Origin: Pelomyxa schiedti
Lineage: Eukaryota > Evosea > Pelobiontida > Pelomyxidae
Direction of reading: 5' to 3'
DNA length: 25,218 nt
NCBI GenBank assembly: GCA_020536535.1
Contig: JAHLWZ010000659.1
Span: forward strand, 1 to 25,218
The notes under the pieces are model-generated. The model worked only from the letters and a program-made list of their open reading frames with translations, was not told where the DNA came from and searched no databases. The translations under genes and the position numbers were made by a program. Below are positions 1-7,541 of the stretch, piece by piece; the first letter of the stretch is position 1; every line of letters begins with the position of its first letter.

Positions 1-729
1 ACAACAGTAACAGTAGCCCTGAGTCACAGAAACCACACCAACCAAAGTCAAAGAGAAGAAGGAGCCACCAAACAACCTCAACAAAGTCAGAGGAATAGAA
101 GAAGACACTTCAATTTTGTATAAGAGTAAATAAAATCCTACTTGGTACGAGGTGAGAGGCAACTCAAATCAGTGGCCGAGCTCCTGACAAAATTCCAGAA
201 AGAAACATACTGTAGATACAGACTCTATCTTGTACATGGCAGCCCTCCAATGGTCACGTCACCATGGTGTTGTTTTGATGGGGTATTCGAAGAAACGATC
301 AAATGAGGGAGTCCACCATCGAACCGGTCCATGGAATGCAACACTCACTCTGGAGGATCCCAAAAAAGATCTGTAAATGCGGTTACAAAACCTTTGGAAC
401 AATATAAATAACTTGTGTCTCTCATCAATGAAGCAGTTAGTGCATAATGCTCTACACTAAGCGTAGGTACTGGTAGCACAAAGGCTATGTAAATTAAAAA
501 AAGGATTGTACATAAATCAGTTTTTCCATATATAGCTCAACTCCAATAAAAAACCCACACCTTACACCTTATTACACCAACCAAGGTAACCTGTATCCCT
601 GAATAGTGTTCTAAATCTAATGCCCAGTTGCAGAAAGCCAAACAATTTGTTTTGTCAATCATAGTAGATTATAACATACAATAAAACAATAAAAGGAAAA
701 AAATAAAAAGAAAAGAAAGAAAAAGGTAA
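1..729. other. A-rich flank without a recognisable gene
   Basis: No gene was identified here. One frame on the plus strand is open from about 130 to 306 and reads like coding sequence in its middle part (for example KFQKETYCRYRLYLVHG), with a second short frame starting at the ATG near 303. Neither has a convincing start, splice partner or family match. They could be the edge of a gene lying to the left, or a decayed mobile-element fragment. From about 470 to 729 the sequence is A/T-rich and looks non-coding. Confidence 0.4.
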
Positions 730-764
730 CTACGCAATAAGTACCAAAGGTACTTATTGCGTAG
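730..764. repeat. Perfect 16-bp inverted repeat (hairpin)
   Basis: Arms at 730-745 and 749-764 are exact reverse complements around a 3-nt AAA loop. The hairpin lies about 85 bp left of the open frame of the retrotransposon fragment. It could be a structural end of a mobile element or a transcribed hairpin. Nothing in the sequence decides which. Confidence 0.85.
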
Positions 765-840
765 GGTCAGAAAACCCGTCACCCGACGAGCAACCCCTAG
801 AGTAGTAGTAGTCACATATGCGCAACAGGTAATAACAAAC

Positions 841-880
841 CCAGATAGCTCAGTGGTTTTGAATGGTTGTCAGAGCACAA
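841..880 (+). repeat. tRNA-like head (box A-like)
   Basis: Positions 846-856 (TAGCTCAGTGG) fit the Pol III box A consensus. GCTC at 848-851 can pair with GAGC at 873-876 as a D-stem, but the loop would be 21 nt, too long for a normal tRNA, and no box B follows. It is loosely similar to the tRNA-like unit at 2811 (shared CAGTGGT, then TGG and CAGA). It is more likely a degenerate tRNA-derived repeat than a tRNA gene. It overlaps the start of the reverse-transcriptase open frame. Confidence 0.35.
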
Positions 881-2597
881 AGCCCCTGCTCATTTCAACG
901 ACTCGCTCTTCTTTGCTTTTCCCAAGGTAGAGGGTACTACCTTGATTACAGAGTCGAGGCCAATCTCTCCACCAAACGCTGACAACCGCATCATTACCAA
1001 AGCCATGGCCCACATTCTCAACCCACTTATTGCCGATCTCTGCCACCCAAACCAGAATGGGTTTTTCGAGGGCAGACTTATTGACAATAATATCACTTCA
1101 ATATCCAACCTCTTTTATGGAGCAAGGAGCAAAAGAATGCCTATTCAATTCCTCTTCACTGACTTCTCCAAGGCATATGATAATCTGGATAGGGATGCAA
1201 TTATCCAGATCCTCCAGCACATTGAGATGACACCCAAATGGGTAAATGTCATCCAACACCTCATGCAAACCACGGAGGCTTATCTCCCATCTGGTATTCA
1301 CTTCCCACTGCGCAGAGGAGTCCGCCAAGGATGCCCCTTATCCCCCATCCTTTTCAACATCGTGATAGACACTTTGTTGAGGATGCTTCAAAGATCACCT
1401 ATGAGCCCCAAGATATCTGCTTACGCAGACGACATTTGCACCCTCTGGAGAAACGTGGAAGACCTGGATAAGGCTTCCCCCCTTTTCAACTGTTACTGCA
1501 AGTCCACTGGTGCAGCTCTGAACATGAAAAAGACAGAGATACTGGCAGGCTACCCTCCAGTCCCTCGCCCTGTGACCTCTAAAGCCTGGCCAGTACAGAC
1601 GGTGACATCCTATAAGTACCTCGGAGTACTGATAGGACACCTCTCTAGCACAGAGAGAATCTCTCCCTCAATCGCCAAAGCAGTCAAAAGAGCCCAGGAG
1701 ATCATTCCCAGAGTTATTGGTTTGCAAAGGAAAATCCTAGCAACCAACCTCTATGTCAACTCAATCCTCACCTACCAATGCCGCTTTGAGATCTATCCAC
1801 TCAAGACTGTGTGGAACCCATATATGGGAAAGATCTACAGGCTGATCACCCCATCCCACTGCACCTCACAAGAGCATTTGACAACGCTCACAGCAGATGG
1901 GGGCTTTGCCACCCCCCTGCTGGACATGGCTTGGTGGAATGTTGCCACCGCCGTGTCGGCCCTCAGGCATCCAAACCGCACAGACCCGAAGAAGGTCTTA
2001 CCTACCTCCCCACTGCAGTTAATCCACACGTTCAATGAGAAGATTCCACCGACTCTCAGGAACCCCACTGACATTTACAGGGCAATCCTGGACGAACGCC
2101 CGGGAAAATCCCTGCATCACAAGCTTCGGACCACAATGACAGAGAAACCAACAGCGGCTCACTGGATCAACCTGGTCAAGAACCTCAACACCAAGGGAAT
2201 CCCTCCAACCCTGCGGAACCACGCTCTCCAAATTGCAACCGGCATGAAGCCCCTGAATAACCGCATGTCCCACATCCTCCACATCGCCTCAACATGCCGG
2301 CACGGCTGCAATTCCCCGGAATCGGTCAAGCACATCCTCAACACATGCCGCCATAACGCTGCAATCCGCAAGGAGCTCCGGTTAAACTCCCTGAAGACTC
2401 TGAATGTCACACCTAACACCCCGAACTCCGCTAAATCCGCCGCTAGGAATCTGGTAGGCTTATACAACTACCACGTGTCAACCCTGCCCCAAAATTTGGC
2501 CCTGCTCGAATTAAGGAGGAACGTTGGTCTTCCAACTCAATCGAAGATTGACTTGGAAGCTGTGATCCCTCCCAATCACATCTACCACCCTCCATAA
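849..2597 (+). CDS. Non-LTR (LINE-type) retrotransposon reverse transcriptase, 5'-truncated
   Basis: The frame is open from 849, after an in-frame TAG at 846, to the TAA at 2595-2597, about 582 codons. It has no plausible ATG start. Similarity begins immediately with the N-terminal RT region (RPISPPNADNRIITK, QNGFFEGRLIDNN). The RT motifs follow in order: motif A FTDFSKAYDNL, motif B RQGCPLSPILFN, the catalytic YADD box in SAYADDIC, a KTEIL motif, and the thumb start YKYLGVLIG. Near the C-terminus is a C-x3-C-x7-H-x4-C cluster (CRHGCNSPESVKHILNTC) like the zinc-binding tail of many LINE proteins. No endonuclease domain lies upstream, so the copy looks 5'-truncated, as is common for LINEs. The RT core itself has no internal stop. 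Activity is unlikely without the missing part. Confidence 0.88.
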   Translation, partial: LSGFEWLSEHKAPAHFNDSLFFAFPKVEGTTLITESRPISPPNADNRIITKAMAHILNPLIADLCHPNQNGFFEGRLIDNNITSISNLFYGARSKRMPIQFLFTDFSKAYDNLDRDAIIQILQHIEMTPKWVNVIQHLMQTTEAYLPSGIHFPLRRGVRQGCPLSPILFNIVIDTLLRMLQRSPMSPKISAYADDICTLWRNVEDLDKASPLFNCYCKSTGAALNMKKTEILAGYPPVPRPVTSKAWPVQTVTSYKYLGVLIGHLSSTERISPSIAKAVKRAQEIIPRVIGLQRKILATNLYVNSILTYQCRFEIYPLKTVWNPYMGKIYRLITPSHCTSQEHLTTLTADGGFATPLLDMAWWNVATAVSALRHPNRTDPKKVLPTSPLQLIHTFNEKIPPTLRNPTDIYRAILDERPGKSLHHKLRTTMTEKPTAAHWINLVKNLNTKGIPPTLRNHALQIATGMKPLNNRMSHILHIASTCRHGCNSPESVKHILNTCRHNAAIRKELRLNSLKTLNVTPNTPNSAKSAARNLVGLYNYHVSTLPQNLALLELRRNVGLPTQSKIDLEAVIPPNHIYHPP

Positions 2598-2810
2598 ACA
2601 CCGGGGAGAAGACCCGGACCATCGCATAACCGCCTTTGATCAGTAACACACATAATGTAGCAGCCTCACCATAACCACACAACCACCGCGTAGCAGTCAA
2701 GCACACCGCACAAACAACCACGCCATCCACAGTACACTAGAAGCCCCCCCGCTTCACTGTCTTTCAGTAATAATTTCAACACACGCCTGCCGTTTGTGTG
2801 GGCTTAACCC
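2598..2810 (+). other. Probable 3' untranslated tail of the LINE copy
   Basis: This stretch follows the RT stop codon and precedes the tRNA-like unit. It is rich in C and A (repeated CACA and ACCA words), has no reading frame of interest and no clear poly(A) tail. Its right boundary is set only by the start of the repeat at 2811. Confidence 0.35.
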
Positions 2811-2919
2811 CCATGGCTGTTGAGGATGTGGTGCAGTGGTATTACTATTGGCTACAGACAATATCATTGGCGACCAGGGGTCGTGGGATCAACTCCCACA
2901 GACCACTCCAGCTTTTTTT
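2811..2919 (+). repeat. tRNA-derived SINE-like unit with box A, box B and T-run
   Basis: Box A-like TGGTGCAGTGG lies at 2829-2839. A tRNA-like T-arm follows at 2883-2899: a 5-bp stem GTGGG/CCCAC around the 7-nt loop ATCAACT. After it come ACCAC, a T, and CCA at 2908-2910, resembling an acceptor end with an encoded CCA; GTGGT at 2828-2832 can pair with ACCAC. A run of seven T at 2913-2919 fits a Pol III terminator. No clean D-arm or anticodon arm can be folded, so a functional tRNA is not supported. Its first 54 nt recur exactly at 3518-3571. Confidence 0.55.
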
Positions 2920-3517
2920 CTTTCATTTTTTTTAAAAGAGAAAAAAATTACCCCATTAAAAGAGGAAAAAAATAAGAGATTTGATCAGATTGATGATTGA
3001 TGATGTGGCTCTGAGGGTGCCTGAGAGTCCAAATTGCCTACAAACACTTCCAAAAGTGATACCACCCATCCTGCCTACAGACCACAACATGGGCATCGTT
3101 TTTGTGCTGTGGAATTGCTCCTTATGTTCAAAAGCAATGTGTATTTTTTGGCGTCGGTCGCTATATGAGGCGTTTCGTGGCCATGGAAGAGTTTCTTTTG
3201 GTGGAGCTTGGTTGTAGGTTGTAGTGTACTGGAAGTAGGAGAGTATTACAGAATTGCAGGCCGGTGTGACGTGAGGGTGCCGAGATAATGGGTAAAAATT
3301 GGGAAGTGATGGAAAAAGTACAAGGTTGAGAGAGGGTGCCACAGTTGATTCGATTTGATTGAGTGGTGCTTGCTGCTCAGCGCCACAACCAACCCCACAA
3401 CAACCAACCTCTGGGTGGGGGGAGGCCCAGAGCATCATCATGTTGCTGCTCACAATGTATGTATTTATTATTTGAGCCAAGTTTGCTCCTTGTTGGGTGG
3501 GGTGGTGACACCACTTG
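2920..3517. other. Spacer between the two 54-bp direct repeats
   Basis: The stretch begins with T- and A-rich tracts and has no convincing gene. A 174-codon frame on the minus strand (2956-3480) shows no recognisable domain or motif. The spacer is bounded on both sides by copies of the same 54-bp sequence, so it may be the interior of a mobile element or simply sequence between two partial SINE copies. Confidence 0.35.
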
Positions 3518-3571
3518 CCATGGCTGTTGAGGATGTGGTGCAGTGGTATTACTATTGGCTACAGACAATAT
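3518..3571 (+). repeat. Second copy of the 54-bp tRNA-like repeat head
   Basis: This copy is identical, base for base, to 2811-2864 and in the same orientation. It contains the box A-like segment but stops abruptly before box B: after position 3571 the sequences diverge at once. It is either a truncated SINE copy or one end of an element bounded by 54-bp direct repeats. Confidence 0.85.
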
Positions 3572-3675
3572 AGTGGTATGAAATTAAAACAAGTAACATT
3601 ATAATTGTACTGATTGGTGGTTTATTTACTGTTGTATCTGCCTGAGTGTGCACAGGTTGTGAACATTTACAATTA

Positions 3676-4824
3676 TCATGTAAAACCAGTGACAGAGAGG
3701 AACAGGATACTGTGGGGAAAATGGATAGTACCAACAAGTGCACCATGGGGATCAGTGACATCAATCTTCCTGTCAAATCCTCTGTGAAAGAGGAATCCTG
3801 ATTCAGCTGTAACCCCTGCGATGCTTGGCCTGCCTGGAACTACCCTCAGTGGCGCTGCAGTGTTGTTGCAGTCCCACAATTCAGCACTGGAATTGCTCTT
3901 GCAGATGCAAAACATGGAGGAGCTAAGCCGTGACACACCGTTGGTCACTGTTGAGATTGACCTTGGTGGTGCACACCCACCACCCTCACATAACTCGAAC
4001 ACAGTCCCAGAAGACTCAAATGGCCCACCAATTTCCACATACACAACACGGTCACCAGTGAGCCGCCTCATCACAACTGCTGATGAAAACCTGACCCCAA
4101 ACTGGATCTTCCACGCGGTCATGTGCATAACGCCAAGCTCCTGAGTTCTGTATGTTTCACACAAGTCAACCTGCACAAGAATCAGCATGCCTCCACTGCC
4201 GTTGAACACGAACATGACGTGATCAGAGTCACCGCGCACGCCCTGCACGATCCCAGCGCAGGAGTATGCATTCTCAGGCAGGCAATTCCCCAGCCTGACT
4301 TCGGCGTGTCTGGCCGTCAAGTTGTGCAGAGTCAATGAGCCGCTCCCTGTGCAATGTACCAGCCACTTTCTCCCGACATAAACCACAGCCGATTCATCGC
4401 CCTCAGGCATCAGTACCCTGTCTGTGCCGGTCTCGACGTGGACGAGGTCGAAGGAGACAACTCTATCAGGCCGGGTCGCGTACTGTCTGGTCACCACGTG
4501 GTGTGGGTCGGAGGCACCGATCACAGCCTTGCCACGAATGCAACTTATGGGATCGGCGGGTCTCCTCGTCACTGAGTTTAGGGCACGTGACAACGAGAAC
4601 CTGAGGAACATTGTCCCCACGACCGAGCCTGGCAGCTGGCCGACGAGAACGCCAAACGACACCTCGGTGTCCCTCCCGAGGCACCAGTCCCACAATGGCA
4701 ACGTCGCCAGCGGCGGGAGCGACACAAAGTGGCGCGCGGGGCTCGCCGCACCACACCGATTGTGGGATGCCATCACCAAAGCAAGAACCTGCTGCCGTGC
4801 GTCGTGAAGTGTCACGCTGATCAT
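3676..4824 (-). CDS. Hypothetical single-exon protein, possibly a lineage-specific repeat or beta-propeller-like family
   Basis: An uninterrupted frame of 382 codons from the ATG at 4822-4824 to the stop at 3676-3678. The codon upstream of that ATG, at 4825-4827, is GTG, so the ATG is the better start. The N-terminus (LHDARQQVLAL, then RCGAASPARHF and LWDWCL) looks like a conserved family signature. The rest is a series of short beta-strand-like segments with DL/VW/LH patterns, compatible with a propeller fold but without clear WD repeats. It has no transmembrane segment or signal peptide. It is intronless and GC-rich at third positions, unlike its intron-rich neighbours, which suggests an expanded lineage-specific family. 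From memory it resembles Pelomyxa hypothetical proteins; this was not checked. Function unknown. Confidence 0.7.
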   Translation of the reverse strand: MISVTLHDARQQVLALVMASHNRCGAASPARHFVSLPPLATLPLWDWCLGRDTEVSFGVLVGQLPGSVVGTMFLRFSLSRALNSVTRRPADPISCIRGKAVIGASDPHHVVTRQYATRPDRVVSFDLVHVETGTDRVLMPEGDESAVVYVGRKWLVHCTGSGSLTLHNLTARHAEVRLGNCLPENAYSCAGIVQGVRGDSDHVMFVFNGSGGMLILVQVDLCETYRTQELGVMHMTAWKIQFGVRFSSAVVMRRLTGDRVVYVEIGGPFESSGTVFELCEGGGCAPPRSISTVTNGVSRLSSSMFCICKSNSSAELWDCNNTAAPLRVVPGRPSIAGVTAESGFLFHRGFDRKIDVTDPHGALVGTIHFPHSILFLSVTGFT

Positions 4825-6176
4825 CACTCAACACCAAATTAACTCCCCACAAAAAGACAAGTGAAAAGATACTAAAGGCAACGAATGAAATGGGTTTTTT
4901 TTCCGAAGCTGGATTGTGTTTACAGATTTGACTCTATTGTGGGGCTGGGCCCAACGCGGGCAAAGAGTTGGGGGGGAAGGGGGGGGAGGAGGGCCGACCG
5001 GGGAGACCGCAACCAACCAACACTTTCACGTTGTGACTACGCTGCCCCCCCCGCACCGCAATTATGGGGTCTGGAGGGTGCGGGGAGGTGACACAGCCCC
5101 TGCTGTGGGCAGGTGAGGCCACACGTTCAAATTGCTGGAATTATTGGCGCGACGCCCGGCCTGCTCACCACCCACCCCCGGCCCCCAACGTCAGCTGCAC
5201 GCGCCGGCCCCCACGAGCGAGTCCGCAGATCGGCAGCAGCAACAGATCTACAAGCACGCCATGATGCAGCCACATAAGATCAAGTCCGCCCCAGCTGTGT
5301 GCGTTGATATTAGTCGTATTTAAAAAAAGGCAACAGCAATACCTTTGATGAAGATGACTGACGCACGTTATGCGTGTGTGTGCGCAGTTTGCAAGTATCG
5401 TGGTACACGTGGTCGCGAGTGTAAAAAGTAAGATGGTCGTCGGTATAATAGAAGAGGAAAGAAATAACATGGTACTGTGAGGGTAGAGTAACGTCGTCAC
5501 TTGTGTGTTGTTGCTTGTTGTTTGTTGTTGTTTATAAAATAAAAACAAGTCGCAGAGATCGTTTAAAAGGCTGGGAAATGAAGGGAAAAAATTATGGAAG
5601 CTTCCCAGGTGGGAATCTTACACTGAATTGCACAGTTCCATTTCAGAAATCTACGGTAATATTGTAGTCAATCAGCTGGTCAAGCACTTGTCCTGATGGA
5701 GTGAGTTGTTGATTATAATCAAATCGGGGAATAATCCTTGCAATAGTGTGTTGGCCAACAACAAACTGTTGTTGTTATTCAGTCCTCCAGTTCCCGATGT
5801 CCAACCAGTCAATACAATAAATAGAAAACGCAAACCCAAACAGATGCCTTTTACCTTGTTGTTGCCCATCCGGTCACTCACTCGCGATGTGGTGGAACAC
5901 AGCCAAGGAGTAATTACCGAGACATCTCACGTACCCACAAAGAACAGCGCGAGGTACCGGCGCGTGACGATAATCAACGCACGGTAGTTACCGTAATACA
6001 ACGCTTCAAAAAATTTCAATTCATAACAAAGATGTTGCCTTAGTGCTGAGCAACTGCCACATCCATCTGTGTGGTTGCAGCGAGCAGTTTAAAGTTTCAA
6101 TGGTTGTTTTCCAATTTCAGTCGATATTGGAATAGAAAATTATTCCGATATAAACTGTCGGCAACAGTTTATATTG
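4825..6176. other. Long intergenic stretch with a G-rich tract
   Basis: No gene was recognised over about 1.35 kb. A G-rich tract at 4970-5003 has runs of 7 and 8 G followed by shorter runs and could form a G-quadruplex. It lies about 150 bp upstream of the start of the minus-strand gene at 4824. A short GC-rich frame on the plus strand around 5130-5320 (ending KHAMMQPHKIKSAPAV) could be an exon fragment but has no identifiable partner. From 5330 to 6176 the sequence is A/T-rich with nothing recognisable. Confidence 0.4.
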
Positions 6177-7429
6177 TTACACTTCCTGGTCAGAGCCCTT
6201 GGATAGCAACAAGGCAGGTCCACTTTCTGAGTACTGTTCTTTGGTTACTGCTATTTCCTTGAAGGTAGTAAGGGAACCCAGAATGGAACCACCAATCCAC
6301 ACTGAGAACTTGCGTTCAGGTGGTAGTACCACTCTGATCTTTGTGGGTGTGGATACAAGTGCCCTCATTTCCTTTGCCATGCGATCCCCAAAGCCTGGAA
6401 ACAGAGTAGTTCCACCGGAAATTGCAATTGCACTGTACATATCCTTCCAGGCACTTCTGTCACATGCCTTGATTGCGTTGTGGGTCAGAGTATGCAGTCC
6501 CGGTGAGTCCATGCCCAGTAATTCCGGCTGGAATAGAAATTCAGGGCACTTGAACCTCTCAGGTCCAAGAGTTACAATGCGACCATCAGGCATTTCGTAT
6601 TGCTGCTCAATGGAAACAGGTGACTCAGCCTTCTTCATTTCATCACCAAAGTCAAGTGCAACATAACACAGCTTCTCCTTGAGGTCTCTTATCACCGCCT
6701 TTTCTGCCACTGAAGTAATGTTTGAGCCACCCCTATTCATGAAATTCACCAGATAGTCAGTCAGGTCACGACCCCCAAAGTCAAGCCTTTTTGCACGACT
6801 GAGAGAAAAGTGTCCACCAGAAACAGGAAGTATCTGAGTGACACCTCCACCTACGTTAATTGACAAGCCAGTGAGCTCTCCAGTTGCCCACACGGCCAAC
6901 AGAGCTGACAGTGATACATACATAGAAGGAATTCCGATACTCTCAAACATAATCTGGGCTGTTCTCTGCCTGTTTGACGGAGGATTGAGAATCGGTTCTG
7001 TAACAATCACAGGATGAGCAGCCGGCGTGACTTCCAGTTGATGGCACAGAGTATCACGCCACATGCACTCCATGTCATCCCAGTTTGTGACTATTCCGCG
7101 TTCCACTGGGTTCTTCAGTGTCATAAGGGCTCTCTTTGCCAGTGCATCATTTCCCACGCAAGGCCGTATGTCTGCCCCATTCTTTGGTCTCCCAACAATC
7201 GCCTTTGCATTATTATAAACGAATTTAAAAAAAGGAAAAAACCAAAATATGGAAAATAATAGTAACCCTCAGGTGCAAGTCAGTACCAACAAAACAAAAA
7301 AACAGGGAGAAACAAACATACAGGGGTGCAGCAACGAGGGGTGTCATCACCAGCGAAACCAGCAAGGTGGGTCTCACACCCAGTGTCCATTACAATACAC
7401 ACATTTGGGTCTTGACCCTCACCACTCAT
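6177..7429 (-). CDS. Divergent actin-like protein with altered ATPase residues
   Basis: Two exons, 7322-7429 and 6177-7202, around a 119-nt GT-AG intron, give 377 aa, the size of actin. Actin landmarks align throughout: AGFAGDD, IVGRP, GIVTNWDDM, KEKLCYVALDF, ALLFQP-like LFQPELLGM, ISGGTTLFPG, PPERKFSVWIGGSIL. The nucleotide site is changed. In actin numbering the first phosphate loop reads DTGCETHL, so S14 is C, G15 is E and K18 is L. The second loop reads NVGGGVTQ, so D154 is N, D157 is G and H161 is Q. The residue matching Q137 is S. The DNase-I loop is about six residues short and the C-terminus (SKGSDQEV) lacks the actin KCF end. It is an actin-family protein, probably not a conventional actin, perhaps unable to hydrolyse ATP. 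Which ARP class, if any, is unclear. Confidence 0.92.
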
Positions 7430-7541
7430 CCTTGTTGCTTATGTTTTGATTTTTTTCTTTCGTTTTGTTTTAAAAAAAACAAAACGGTTTTCGTGGAAGC
7501 CAATTTTAAGTTGGTTTTTTTATGGGTGATGATACTACATG

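Noticed and set aside
2811-2910. Functional tRNA gene
   Set aside because: A T-arm, CCA and box A are visible, but a proper D-arm, anticodon arm and full acceptor stem cannot be formed; kept as a tRNA-derived repeat.
2956-3480. 174-codon minus-strand ORF between the direct repeats
   Set aside because: No domain, no family-like motif, poor codon structure; probably chance in a spacer.
5165-5548. 127-codon minus-strand ORF in the intergenic region
   Set aside because: Low-complexity Thr/Ser/Leu composition with no recognisable feature.
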